Assembly (NCBI GenBank): GCA_015680685.1
Contig: MNCI01027259.1
Span: 130,621 to 192,828 of the forward strand
Direction: 5' to 3'
From: Gnetum montanum
Lineage: Eukaryota > Streptophyta > Gnetopsida > Gnetales > Gnetaceae
DNA length: 62,208 bases
Position 1 is the stretch's first letter. The number at the start of each line of letters is the position of its first letter. Shown one piece after another: positions 23,338 through 34,600 of the stretch. The notes under the pieces were generated by a model. It did no database searches, was not told the DNA's origin, and worked only from the letters and a program-made list of their open reading frames with translations. The translations under genes and the position numbers were made by a program.

Positions 23338-23612
23338 TAGTTCCACTTCCTGTCCTGCTTCTCCTAGCTCCTATCACTTGCCTGTACCAACTCTACCACT
23401 CCATGCTGACATGACCTCTAACCCTAGGTATAAATGCCTTAGGGTAAACCCCTAAAGATTACCCTAAGAGAGATGTATATTATTACAATGCACCCTTTTA
23501 GGTCTTAATCACAACTTCCCTTTTGGGTTTTGTTAAGATAACAATAACACTTGTTATGAAAAGGCATTATCTTCATTAGGTAACCACATCATTTGGGAAT
23601 GAGGATGTGACA
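23338..23612 (-). repeat. Element E1 partial LTR
   Basis: This corresponds to the last 275 bases of the 566-base LTR and ends GGATGTGACA next to the CTTGT target duplication. The missing first half marks an internal deletion that joined internal element DNA to mid-LTR. Confidence 0.8.
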
Positions 23613-23617
23613 CTTGT

Positions 23618-23891
23618 ACAATAGCCCAAGAGGCCTATGACCAAGATTAGTAACCAAATGTCAAAATTACTAGTTAGTAGACATACAAATAGTATTAAAC
23701 ATTATCAAAAAATGGATTTATAGTGTGACTATGCTGGCCTGGAGATGGACTACACTAGCCTAGCATGGTCCATGGTGGAATATACCATTCCTAGCCCATC
23801 TAGCATCTAAATGACTCCAAACTACAATCCTATCTTTCCAAACACTCATCAAATCTCTTAGTAGCCTCAAAATTGGTTGAATATCCATTAG
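23618..23891. other. Spacer between E1 and E2
   Basis: About 275 bases of sequence that E1 interrupted (joins to 20251 across the CTTGT duplication). It belongs to element C's protease-RT spacer or to an older insertion. No gene seen. Confidence 0.4.
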
Positions 23892-24440
23892 TATGACATC
23901 TGGTCCCCAGATGTCATGGAAAATGTCAAATATATGATATATTAGATACTATGCATAAGAAGAAAATATACCAAATGTGAAATATATGTAATATTCAACA
24001 TTTTGTATAAAGGAAATAATAGGAAAATGTAAAAAGAAAAAGAAAATAATGCTTTATTGATATGGAATAACATATCTAGATCATGCTCTAATATTGTTTC
24101 TTAGGATTTTCTTCCTTTGGCATCTATCCCTTAGAGGTAATCTAGCACTACCATCATAGTTAGGCCTATGACCTAGCTAGAAGGGATGGCTAGTCCATTT
24201 CCTATCCTGCTTCACCCAACTTTCCATGACTTGCCTGAAACAGCTTTGCTAGTCTATGCTGGCATAACCTCTAACCCTAGGTATAAATGCCTTAGGTCAA
24301 ACTGCCAAAGGTTACCTTAAGAGACATGTCCATTATTATAACATGTCCTTTTAGGTCCTATTAAGATAATAATAACACTTGTTATGAAGAGACACCATCT
24401 TCATTAAGTAGTATCATCATTTGGAAATGGGGATGTGATA
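23892..24440 (-). repeat. Element E2 LTR (about 549 bp)
   Basis: It starts TATGACATCT (from TGTGACATCC) and ends GGATGTGATA. It aligns along its length with the E1 LTR with small indels. Confidence 0.8.
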
Positions 24441-24867
24441 ATCTATCCCCCTTAGGTTTCATTCATCGCTGAAAAATTCCACATTCTCTATATTTTTCTA
24501 GCTTCAATGCTTTATTTCATGATCCTGTGCTCCAATAATTTGATTTCTCCCTTAAACTTGAAGTTGTTTCTTACTTATTTTGTAGATAGGATATATTTGA
24601 GAAAAATTATATGGAAATTTAAATATTACTTTCTTGATACTTACTTCATTTTCTAAGATATTGACAAAAGGTGAATTAAAGATTTATCAATCACCAATCA
24701 CCTATCCTAACCAAGGTCACAAAAACTACAACTTCGATCTAGTTACCCAAGTGAAGGTAGGGAAAATTCTTTATCCCCAATTTTCTTTATCATAGATATT
24801 TTACTTCTCTAATTGAAATATAAATTAAATAATGAATAAAATCATAAGATTAATCAAATAAAAGTAA

Positions 24868-25975
24868 GAGTGAGATACTTCTTGATCTTGATCAATCTTA
24901 TGAATTGATGGGAGTAATTGTAATTTTTCCATAAGTGGTATACGATCAAATGGTCTTGTTTAGGATGGCAAGGCTTGATCTTGATTCTTCTTAACTTCTT
25001 CTTTAGAAATCAACTCTAGTAACTTGGTAACTTGAAAGAATCGAGCATTATACCAAATATAATCCAAAGTCTTAATGAAGAATGTAGTTGATCCATCTTC
25101 ATTAATCATTACAGAGTAATTTGTAAATTATAATTCTTGATGAGTGTTATCCATCAACATCATTTGTTTTTGAATTCTACAGTCTAATTTATCTACTGAA
25201 GATTCAAAGTAAGAAGAATCTACACTAGCTAATGGAATTGCATGCTGAACTGATGGAAACATCTTCTTCAAATTAGGTTCAACTTCCAGATATTTCTTTA
25301 TAGATCCATATTTTAATAATTGATAAATGCTACTTCCAACTTTTTCAATGAAGTCTCCACAAAGAAAAAAATGGAACTGGATTAGTATAACTTAGTAGTA
25401 ACTTATTCTTTAAATTTTCTTCTATTTCCTTAATCAAATATGCTCCTTGACATAGTCTAACATTTGAACATATTGGTTTGGTAATCAAATGTGTGTTAAC
25501 CATGCATACACATCTTCCTAAAAGATGAACTTTTAGAATCATTGCCAAGGCTATGTGATTTTTCCAAATTCTTGACTATTCTTTCTTTCCCATCATTTGA
25601 AGTTTTGGAATTTCAAAAATCATATTTTCTAAACTCCATTCAAATCCTTTTACCAATTCAAACTTGGCTTCTTTATAGAAGATCGCACAACCATCCATGT
25701 TGTAATTTCTACAATATGCTAATTTGTACAACTCAAAAGAAGAAATTCCACAAGAACCATTTTGCTTATAGATACCTCTGTATCCTATCTTTTCCAAGTT
25801 TGGTTGGAATTGATATAAAAGCTCCCATGGTAAGACTTCTTGTAAGCACAAGACATCACCATCCAAATCTTTTAACTCTTCTAAGATGTGTGGATATCAA
25901 TATTCATGTCAATCCAAGGCCCATGATGGACATAGTGGATGTTGTTTCTCACTCACTAGTGATCTTGTAAGTACA
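24868..25975 (-). pseudogene. Captured CCR4-like EEP-family nuclease gene, copy 2
   Basis: This is the better-kept copy. On the minus strand: ILEELKDLDGDVLCLQEVL (LQE motif, about 25850), LEKIGYRGIYKQN, NMDGCAIFYKEAKFELVKGF (about 25690), MAMILKVHLLGRCVCMVNTH (25548 on), FLCGDFIEK at about 25350 (GDFN with Asn changed to Ile), TTFFIKTLDYIWYNARFF at about 25085, and RPFDRIPLMEKLQLLP near 24950 (DH changed to DR). 25576-25866 is open for 96 codons. The order and spacing match plant CCR4-like proteins; the N-terminal metal-binding segment is absent. Changed catalytic residues differ between the two copies, so both have decayed independently. Confidence 0.8.
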
Positions 25976-26995
25976 TTGTTTGTTGCAACTTTCATTTTCA
26001 TTCTTGGAATCTTGTTTCAATCATTTCTCTTCATGTGTATCATACTCCTTTTTGAAACAATATTTTTAGCCTCCATGTTGTTTTTCCAAATGTTTTAATT
26101 GCAAGATAGATTAATATATACCCTTTTCTTGATATTTGAAGATTGTTCTATTTCTTTAACTAATTATCCAACTAATACATCAACTAATCTTTAACTAATA
26201 CATTGACTAAGTCATTAACTAATAATCAATTGATACTGATACAATAATTAATTCTCCAACTAGTTTAACTACATTATCTAATTTTAGAAATATTTAATAA
26301 CATCATATAATTTTAGAAATATGTAACTATATTATCTAATTCTTAGCAGCCTTTCTACCCTCAAGAAAATTGACTTCAACAATGTAATTAATGACATGCC
26401 ATAGTGATCTTAAGACTATTTGTAAGGGTTATGCACTAAATCTTAAAGCCTAAAAGGTTGAATTTATGATATCATTGAATTATTAGGTGTCCAAATGATA
26501 AACCTAACCTTACCATTGCGTTCAAAAGGATGAAAAATGTTGGAAATGACTATTCACATGTTGAAAATGGACATTGTATGCTCAAGTGTTTCTAAAATTA
26601 AACTTTTAAGGATCTTGAGGTAGTATGTTGGACATGGAGTAAAAGCTAATTTTTGGGGTTTTCTAAGATGGATCTGACTTCACCATTGGGTCTAAAAGGT
26701 AGAAATATATAGGAAATGACTCTTTTTTCACCAAAAAAGGCTTATGAAATCAAAAGTTATGGATTTTGGAGTCTTAGAACTTTGGCATCAAAAACAAGAC
26801 TTCCCAAGCGATTACCCATCCCAATTCTACTCCAGGGCAAGTGCACTTAATTAAAAAATTTGATTCCATTTCTTACCAAGGCATAAATTTGGATTTTTTG
26901 AAAATAGTTATGTGCATTATTTATTTAAATTAACAATTAATGACAAAAAAAATTTAAATTTTTTTGTTAGCTAACAAGAATTTTGAAATTTCTAT

Positions 26996-28780
26996 AAATT
27001 GTTGAGAAATTTGAATTTCTTGTCTACCAATAGAAAATTTTTGTTGCACCCAAAACACTTGTTTCAAGGTGTACACAACCTTTCTTTGGACTAGCATGTA
27101 CCATCTTGAGGTTCATGTGATCCTCTTATGGGTCAGTGTAGCCCATCTCACAACCTACATGGCTCATCACTGAGCTTGTGTGGCCCCTTGATTGGGCTTG
27201 CTTGTGTTCGGCAGAGAGGAAATCTCTAGTAGCATTTGGAGAGGTGATTTATGGTGATGTAAGAGGTAGTTTTTGGTAGCACAAAAGGTGGCTTATGGTG
27301 ACATGGGAGGTAGTTTATGGCAGTGCAAGAGGTGGTTTGTGATGGTGCAGGTGGTGTAAAAGGTAGTTTCTGATGGCTCAGGAGGCAATTTATAGTAGTA
27401 TAGGATGTAGTTTATGGTAGCACATGAGGTGGTTTGTGGCAGCATGGGAGGAAATTTATGGTAGTGTAGGAGGTAACTGAGGGTGCACATGCAAGGTAGA
27501 GAATGTGGTGGAGGATGGTACATAGGCATAATAGAAGGATGTGTAGTTGCAAGGCATGCATGGCACAAAGGATGACGGTTGTAGGGCATGGTTGTAGTTG
27601 TAGGGTGACATGATGACAAGCACTGGGCACGAGAGGAGACCAACGACATTAGCGGCAAAAATAATAGCATGGATAGCTAGAGGCAAAGGTGGGGATCTTT
27701 GCCACTAGGCAAGGCTAGAATAGGCCTACATGTTGTGGTGGCCCTCTTAGGGCCAATGTGGCCTATAGGTCCTACATGGCCTTAGCAAATCCTACGTAGC
27801 TTGTAGGGCATGTGCAACTCTTGTTGGGCCTACATAGCCCTTGCATGGCCAACATAGCCTATAGGGCCTTGGTGGCTTGCAAAAATTTTGTTAATTTTAA
27901 TTTTAATTTTATTTATTTATTATTATTATTGTTTGAAATTTTATTATGTTTTATTTTATTTTAAAAAAATTAAAACTATGTTGAGACTTGGGGTCAAACC
28001 CACGACCTCTCAATCAGTTCTTTTCATTTTTTAATAAATAATAATAATTTTTTTATGTTATTATTTTTATTTTTATTTAATTAAAATTATTTTGGGGCAT
28101 GAGATCAAACCTGTGACCTCCTGATCAATAAGTATTTTAGAGACTTTTTATTACTATTTTATTCCACCTTGCCTTGATGGTTGACGTGGTGGTTTGATTG
28201 ATGATAGGGTAAGGGTTTAGCATCATAAATATCAATTTTGGGTTTATTTTTGACCCTAAAATTTTGACACTTTTTAAAATAATAATAATAATTTAATATT
28301 ATTTTAATGCACATATAACGAGAAAATTTAAACTTCAATATCTCCCAAACTCTAAATTCAATCGAGACAAAATTTGTACCATTGGAATCATCTTGATGAC
28401 TACTATGCATTGGACATAGTTTTAGGGTTCAAAAATAAAGTTGATTTTTCAAGAATTAAAATGACCAAACTAGCCTATTTTGTTAAACTAAGATTTCTAG
28501 GTTCACATATGATAACTTAGAATCTTCTAAATTACTTTGATAGTCAATTTCAACAAAACAAGATTAATTCAGCTCATGGTTACTAACTTTCTTGATAGAA
28601 ATTTAACAATGATCCTAATCAATTGATAATTATAGTATTAAGATGGGTAAGAGTTACCAAGAACAGTATATCATTGTCTTAGCAATATCTCTTGTAATTG
28701 ATGAATCTTGATGAGGTGTAATCAAATCTTTGTTGGTTAATGATATCCATGGAATAAATTTTTTGGTTGCTAGGATCTAG
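26996..28780. repeat. Low-complexity tail: two minisatellites and B-box-like repeats
   Basis: 27240-27480 is a degenerate minisatellite of GGAGGTAGTTTATGGTRG-type units; its minus-strand open frames (27293-27686, Pro/His/Cys-rich) are by-products of the repeat. 27720-27870 is a second repeat of GGCCTACATGGCC-type units. Two related blocks at about 27985-28010 and 28095-28130 read on the minus strand as GTGGGTTTGACCCC and ACAGGTTTGATCTC, near the tRNA B-box consensus GGTTCGANTCC, each followed by a TTTTAATT-rich tail. This may be E2's missing internal part or separate repeats. No gene seen. Confidence 0.35.
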
Positions 28781-28794
28781 ATGCCTAATTCCTT

Positions 28795-29309
28795 ATTTGT
28801 TGTTTGATATGCAAGATTGGAGTATGGATACCTAGAAGCAAATCACCTTGCCATTGAACCTTCATGGACCTCATGGTGATGTTGAATGATGTATTAATCT
28901 TGATTGTTTAGATATTAAGCTTGAGAGTCTTGTCAACCACATAGCCTATATCAAAAAACCTCTAGAGTGTCTTGAGAACCTACTTAAAATCCTTGACCTT
29001 GAGATTGACAACACTACTAAAGACTCTCTAGTTGAGGTTCCTATCATGACACATAATGGTAAGGAGAGAACATTGAAACTAAGTTCTTCACTGGAACCTC
29101 AATAGGCTTGAGACATCACCAAGGTGCTTCAAGATAACATTAAGGCCTTTGCTTGGTCATATGAAGATATGCCAGACCTGGATTTATGTTTAGTCTAACA
29201 GAACATCATACTTGATCCTAGCATTAGACTAGTTAAGTAAAAGGTTTGCAAGATTAGACCTAATTTGGCCTTGGTAGTTTGTGATGAAATCACAAAATGA
29301 TACCATGCT
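28795..29309 (+). pseudogene. pol: Element C reverse transcriptase, N-terminal part
   Basis: The frame reads DSLVEVPIMTHNGKERTLKL (about 29020), then VLQDNIKAFAWSYEDMPDLD (about 29130-29180) and a KV.KIRPNLALVV segment. These are the typical lead-in to gypsy reverse transcriptase ('FAWSYEDMPGLD'). The frame contains three or more stops. It is cut at 29309 by element B. The RT sequence continues at 47331 once B and one copy of its target duplication are set aside. Confidence 0.8.
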
Positions 29310-29314
29310 AGTTT
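29310..29314. other. Target-site duplication of element B, left copy
   Basis: AGTTT here is repeated at 47326-47330 directly outside the right LTR. Confidence 0.85.
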
Positions 29315-31051
29315 TGTACTGTCCAAAATCATCCGTGTAATGCTGGAATGAAACAAACACTGAGAGATCTATAGATAGGCATAGAAGACTCTACCTTGGC
29401 CCGAGGGTGAGCTGGAACTGACGAAGGTAGAGTACCTTGGGTGGTCCATACATGGATCAGACAAGGATTTCCTCAAACGTATGCTGATGTGCAATATGTT
29501 GGGTTATGTGTAAACAGCGTAATAAATGTAAACTAGAATGTAAATGTGTAGGAACATAAACAAAGAGGTAAGCCAGAATGAATGAAAATTGTAACAAATC
29601 TTGATTAGAAATGAAGCAATTTTATTGCAAAGTGAAGATTACAGTGCACCAGACTGAACGTAGTTGTGGATTTGACACAAGGCAGATGAAGAGCCCCGGT
29701 GAATGTGGAGGGATGATGGTATGCTAGTTTGGACTGCAGGCCTAGTGTGAAAGTTTTATGGTCAGTGTGCATGGTAGAAGTCTAGCGTGCAAGGTTGGTG
29801 TTCTCAATTGTCTTCCAATGTGATTTTTTTATCTCCCCCCATTGCTTGGTGGAAAATTGGGGGTTTTATAGGTTTTAGGATGTGAAACTCATATATGGAG
29901 TAGTATGAGTGGCCGTTGGTGAGAAAATTTTAGGTCGGATGACATGTGGTTGCATTGCCCGAGTGCAAAGAATATTACAACTGTACAACGTGATGCATGC
30001 CAGCGTGTACACGCTGGGTGTATGAACCCAGCGTACAGAGTTGACCAATACAAAAGAATTGAACTTTACAAATGAAAATTACTATTACAATAGAGAATCT
30101 TGAACATGACCTTGCATTTGAGATTTGGTGTTATGAGAATGCTACCTGTAGATTTTTAGCTCATTTGGACTTGATCTAACATGGTTTTGGAAGGCTTCAA
30201 GTGGTGTATGCTGTGCTGCGCACTGGACGTGCATGCTGGGCATGCAGAGTATGTAGTCTTAGCGTGTAGGTTATGGAAGTGCATCATTTCAAGGTTGAAT
30301 CTTCATTTTTGGGAGCTTGGGATGATGCCTGACAATCGCCTTGCCTCTGAAAGTCGATTGTAGGTGGAGATCTTATTCTGGGGTGCTTGTTTTGAGAGAT
30401 CCTTGATGGTGCACACTGGGCATGCATGTTGGGCGTGCATGAATGAAAACACATCATTTGGAGCCCAAAATTTGATTTTCATGCACTTGAGATGATTCCC
30501 AATAGTTTCCCTACCTCTGGGAGTCAATTTCAGGTGAAAATCTTGCCCTTTGGTGCTTGTTTTGGGCCATTTTGGTGGTGTATGCTAGGCTGTACGCTGG
30601 TCAACGTACACCAAAATGAACCCAGCATACACACATGTAAATGCCTCATTTCAGGGCCCAACATTTGATTTTTAGGAGGCTGAGAGTTACTAGGGAGCTT
30701 GGTGAAGGTCCTGGGGGGTCTAGACACTCAATTCTGGCATGTTTTGACTCATTTTTGGGGCTCAAAAGTTGCTGTATGTTGAGCTGCACGCTAGGCTACA
30801 TGCTAGGCATGCAAGCCCATGTGCAAGAAGTATACTTAGTAAAAACTAAGTGTTTTGATTTTGAAACTTGTAGTTCTTGTTGCCAGATGTTGATGTAGTC
30901 TCCAACGAATCTCGGGGAACTTTTACTTGCTTGATTCGACTCCGTTTGATGCTATGTGCGAAGTTTGCAAGTTCTGGTCATGCTAGGAAGCATCATGACT
31001 TAGCTCGATTCTTGTTTGAAAGTGTCAAGTTCAAATTTTTGGGGTGTTTCA
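29315..31051 (-). repeat. Element B 3' LTR (1737 bp)
   Basis: It begins TGTACTGTCC and ends GGTGTTTCA on the + strand. It contains the perfect palindrome CAGCGTGTACACGCTG at 30001-30016 and many copies of (C/A)GCGTGTA or its reverse TACGCTGG between 29990 and 30810. It is less AT-rich than its surroundings. The several open frames within it, on both strands, are not conserved as protein between the two LTRs. Confidence 0.9.
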
Positions 31052-31068
31052 TTGGCCCCTCTTTGTTG
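31052..31068 (-). other. Element B polypurine tract
   Basis: On the minus strand, AACAAAGAGGGGCCAA lies directly before the LTR start TGAAACACC, the expected position for plus-strand priming. This fixes the element's orientation. Confidence 0.75.
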
Positions 31069-32516
31069 AAGGTTGGAGGAATTGACTTAAGAAGTGTCAA
31101 TAAAGAAGTACAAAACACCACAAGCAACTTAGTAGCATTGTCCTTTGACACTTGGCCAGATGCCCTCGCACCGTGTTCAGAAGTACCTGGGATTGGGGAA
31201 TGAAGTTTTGAGATGATGTCTAGTGGAGATGTTTGCAACTATGGGATTGGGAATTGATCAAGGGATTGTGTTGTTGTGGGCAAGGAGTGTTCATCTTGTG
31301 CAAACAAGTCATGTTGTTCCTTGTCGATGGCCAATATTTGGCAGACTTGGAACCAAGGCATGAGGAATACGTCCTTTGGAGGAACGAGTCTCTTGTATCA
31401 TGTTTGAGAGAACTCATTGTCATAACCAAAGCCATGTGATGAGGTAATGCATTCTTTGGAAAAATAGGACCCTTTTGGAGTGTCTAAGGGAACCCATTGT
31501 CTGACAACCAAATCCATGTCGTGAGGTGAAACATGATGGTTTGAGACATGAGTACTTCTTTCCAAGACAACTGCCTTCCTGCCTGGGGCTTGTATGGGAA
31601 GTGCCAAGAGTCTTGTGGTTCATTTTGCTCTTTTCTCTTTGATCTTTTCTTTTTATCTAGGTTTTTCTCTTTTTTTTTTGTCTTTTTGAAAGAGCCTACT
31701 TTTTGTGCCTTGCTTGTGTTTGAGCGCTTGAATTTTGTGTCATGCACCATGTATTGTGCTTTGTGTTGCAACTGCTTAGAGGATGTCGCAACATGCAACA
31801 GTTTGCTCAAAGTTTTGGGGTGTACTGGGTGTATCTGGGAACTATAATCAGGTAGGAAGGGGAATGAGAATGTTGGGAAAATGGAGAATGAATTGGGAAT
31901 TGGGAACGTACTTTTGAACAGATTGATTAACCTGGTTGCGTGCATCAAAAAAAATGTGGCACCTTGTCACCGTGATGAAGTGTATCCATGTACGAGCACC
32001 ATTGGGTGTCATCCTGCTTCAAGAAGACAAGAAAACCACAAGTGAATGAGTTAACGAACACTTTAGTCAAGAATGTGGTCGATGCAAATAGAGGCACCAT
32101 GTGAAACTTAAGGCAAACAAAATGAGCAGAAATAGTGTTGTCAGATCTGATGTGATGAATGATGCAGCAGGCGTTGATGAAGAAATATCATGAATTACCG
32201 TAATAGATGAATGTGCCAGAGATGATCTTGCAAGTTTATAGTCTTAGCAGACTATTGTGGGTTAGTTTTACGTCATAACCCATTGGATGTTGCTAGTTTA
32301 TCATCGTGGTGGACAGTGTGATGCTAGTTTATAGTCGTGGAGGATTATGAAGAGGCAAGCTAGTTTATAGTTTTAGCAGACTATGGTGAATGAGTGTGAC
32401 AATTTAATGTCATGTCAGACAGAGCTCTGTGGTGTCGATTTACCATCATGACACCAGGACATTCTGTGGTATCAGTTTACCATCATGATTCCAGGACGTA
32501 CACATACCTACGATGT
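31069..32516 (-). other. Element B 3' untranslated region
   Basis: Between integrase and the 3' LTR, no pol domain is present. A minus-strand open frame at 31484-31948 encodes about 154 residues with a Lys-rich stretch (KKTKKKEKNLDKKKRSKRK) that mirrors a T-rich tract; I do not regard it as proven. At 31370-31530 an imperfect duplication of about 80 bases is visible (TTTGGA..., ...CCATTGTC..., ...CCATGT.(A/G)TGAGGT). From 32230 to 32500 there is a repeat block based on GCTAGTTTATAGTC.TAGCAGAC. Confidence 0.5.
32230..32500. repeat. TAGTTTA-motif repeat block after integrase (element B)
   Basis: Copies of (G)CTAGTTTATAGTC or relatives occur at about 32236, 32288, 32323 and 32357, with more divergent CAGTTTACCATCATG copies at 32445-32475. 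In element sense (minus) this reads GACTATAAACTAGC. The same motif family occurs after protease in B and at both equivalent places in element C. Confidence 0.55.
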
Positions 32517-33870
32517 TTAGACGTGCAACGGTTTAAGGTACAAGTGGTTCGTTGGATGAGCAAGCTCATTACCATTTATATCAGCTAGCTTAAATGCTCC
32601 ATTATCGTATGCTTTGATGACCAAGTAAGGGCCTTCCCAGTTGGTTGAAAATTTGTCCAGGTGTTCATGGACCGCCTTAAGTACAAGGTCACCTTCTTTG
32701 ATTAGGTAGTTGTGAATGTTGTGCTGATGGCACCATCGTTGTTGCTTCTGGTAACACTTGATTTGATCAAGTGTTCGTGTGCATTCTTCTTTCACCGAGT
32801 CGAGGTCAACAATGCGCAAGGCATTGTTTTGTCCTTCATCAAGGAGTCTAGAGAGTGTGATCCTTAGGGATGGTACCTGCAACTCCAGAGGTAAAACAAC
32901 TTCTGATCCATAAACAAGACTATATGGTGTTTTACCTGTGGATGTCTGATGCGTAGTCTGGTAGGCCCATAACACATATACTAGCTGCTCGTGCCATTTT
33001 TTCTTGCTCTAAGTAAGCATCTTCTTGAGCATTGAGATGACAATCTTGTTCGTGGCTTCTACTTGTCTATTTCTTTGAGGATATTAAGGTGATGGAAACA
33101 AGTGTTTACTACCTAGGCTCTCACAGAACATTTTTGTTTTGACACTACTTAATTGTGGCCAGGTTATTAGTGATGATAGTCATCAGGATGCCAAAACGGG
33201 TTACAATATTTTATAAGATGAAGTTGCATACTTGTTTTGATGCAGTTTTTCTAATAAGAATAACTTCTACCCATTTAGTAAAGTATTTTTTTTTGGTTAT
33301 GATAAAGCTATGTCCCAAAAAAGATGGGGGAGTTATTGGTCCTATAATTTCTAACCCCCATTTTTGGAAAGGCAATGTGATTTGAGTCGTATGCAATTCA
33401 TTAGGTGGAACATGTATAAGATTACCGTGCTTTTGACACATATTGCACCTCTTGACCTTGGAGAAGCAATCGTACTTCATATGTGGCCAATAATAGCCTA
33501 AACATTTGATTTTTGTTGCCATTTCTTTAGGCGCTATGTGCCCTCCACATAGTCCTTCATGAACTTGTTCCACGATGGTTTGGCGATCGGTACTACTAAC
33601 GCATGTTAACAAGATGTCCTCGTAAGATCTACGACATAGTGTACCTCCTACTAGTGTATATTGTCTAGAGCATTTCCGTACTGCATCCTTCTGAGCATTC
33701 GTTAGATATTGAGGTGGTTCGCCATGTAGAAGGTACTCTTTGATGTCATCGTAGCATTCTACAACATGTGTCGTGCTAACGGATGCTATGGGAAGTTCAT
33801 CAGGAGCATCAGTTATGGGCTTGTCGTAGCTCGCTATGGAACTAGGCAGCGCATGAAACATATCAGGTGA
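32517..33870 (-). pseudogene. pol: Element B integrase
   Basis: The zinc-binding part has a complete H-x6-H-x30-C-x2-C (HEGLCGGHIAPKEM ... RCNMCQKHG) at about 33435-33560. The catalytic core begins QKWGLEIIGPITPPSF at about 33350; the usual first Asp of DDE (WG.DIIGPI) is Glu here. A broken stretch at 33210-32990 carries QVEATNKIVISMLKK, which holds the catalytic Glu. The frame 32975-32517 gives TPYSLVYGSEVVLPLE and the C-terminal NWEGPYLVIKAYDNGAFKL domain, ending at a stop. There are frame breaks near 33210 and 33000. The domain call is secure; activity is not expected. Confidence 0.9.
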
Positions 33871-34600
33871 GATATTTAGAGCTAACATGGATAGTGCATC
33901 TGCAATGGTATTATCATTTCTAGGTACATGTTGTAGTTCTATATTTATAAACTGTTTCAGCATGTGTTTTGTCAAGTCACAGTAGGGTTGTAGATGAGAT
34001 GCTTTGCATGCATAAATTTCTTTGACCTAGCTTATGATTAACTGTGGGTCGCCTCTAACTACGAGATGCGTGATGTTTGAAGCTTGTGCTGCCTTGAGGC
34101 CTCTTAGGAGACCTTCATATTTTGCTACGTTATTGGTACAAGGAAAGTTAAATCAGTAAGCAAAGGGTTGGATCTCCCCAGAGGGATATGTGATAACGGT
34201 GACAGCACTTCCCCCTCAGGAGGTGGATGCTCCATCGAAGTTTAATATCACATCATAGTTATCAGGCACTATGTTAATTGTTCTTACATTTTCATCTAGA
34301 AACTCTAGATTAATTGTTGCTTGATCTTGTGTTTGTGATGTGGTCATCTAATTGACTATAGCTTGACCTTTGATGGATGATTGGGCTATGTAATGCAGGT
34401 CAAACTCAGCGATCATTACCTTCCATCGAGCTATCTTGCTTGATTGATACATGTTATTTGTGATCGCTCTAAGTACATTATTTTTGTAGATTATGTTTAC
34501 TTGGTTTCGAAAGAGATAATGTCGCCATTTCTTCAAAGAAAAGATAAGGGCTAAACATGACCTCTCCACCTCGTTGTATTTATTTTCATAGGCTACTAAT
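33871..34600 (-). pseudogene. pol: Element B RNase H region
   Basis: 34348-34569 gives LALIFSLKKWRHYLFRNQV and KIARWKVMIAEFDLHYIAQS, the RNase H-like connection following RT. A plant-type RNase H domain follows: LNFDGAST (first Asp, about 34245), NNVAKYEGLLRGLKAAQ (Glu, about 34120), VVRGDPQLI (Asp, about 34060) and RNDNTIADALSMLA (last Asp, about 33900). All four acidic residues are present, though two or three TAA/TAG codons interrupt. Such a domain with its D-E-D-D set is usual in plant gypsy elements. Confidence 0.85.

Larger units (their letters stand above)
20257..23612 (-). mobile_element. Element E1: LTR element with a captured CCR4-like gene
   Basis: The left LTR starts TGTGACATCC at 20257 and the right end is GGATGTGACA at 23612, a perfect 10-base terminal inverted pair. 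CTTGT at 20252-20256 and 23613-23617 is the 5-base target duplication. A purine tract (read on the minus strand, TGGGGGTAGAT) abuts the left LTR, so the element is oriented on the minus strand. The right (5') LTR keeps only about 275 of 566 bases, joined to internal DNA near 23338, so the primer site and 5' internal part were deleted. No gag or pol was seen; the only gene is the nuclease fragment at 21250-22335. The insertion lies in element C's protease-RT spacer. Confidence 0.8.
23892..26995 (-). mobile_element. Element E2: second copy of the CCR4-carrying LTR element, truncated
   Basis: The left (3') LTR runs 23892-24440, followed by the purine tract and the captured nuclease fragment. The whole copy aligns with E1 to about 26995, where E1's deletion begins. 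E2's own right-hand LTR and target duplication were not found, so its true right end may lie anywhere up to about 28780. It is a separate insertion from E1, not a tandem duplication, since E1 has its own target duplication and unrelated sequence lies between. Confidence 0.7.

Noticed and set aside
20257-26995. E1 and E2 as one tandem segmental duplication
   Set aside because: E1 has its own CTTGT target duplication and terminal ends, and 274 bases of different sequence separate it from E2.
27293-27686. Pro/His/Cys-rich minus-strand ORFs
   Set aside because: Three overlapping frames are open at once because the strand is a degenerate repeat; no frame is favoured.
30181-31203. Several ORFs of 60-108 codons on both strands
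   Set aside because: They lie within the LTR of element B or just beside it, and the other LTR at 46.5-47.3 kb does not keep them as open protein frames.
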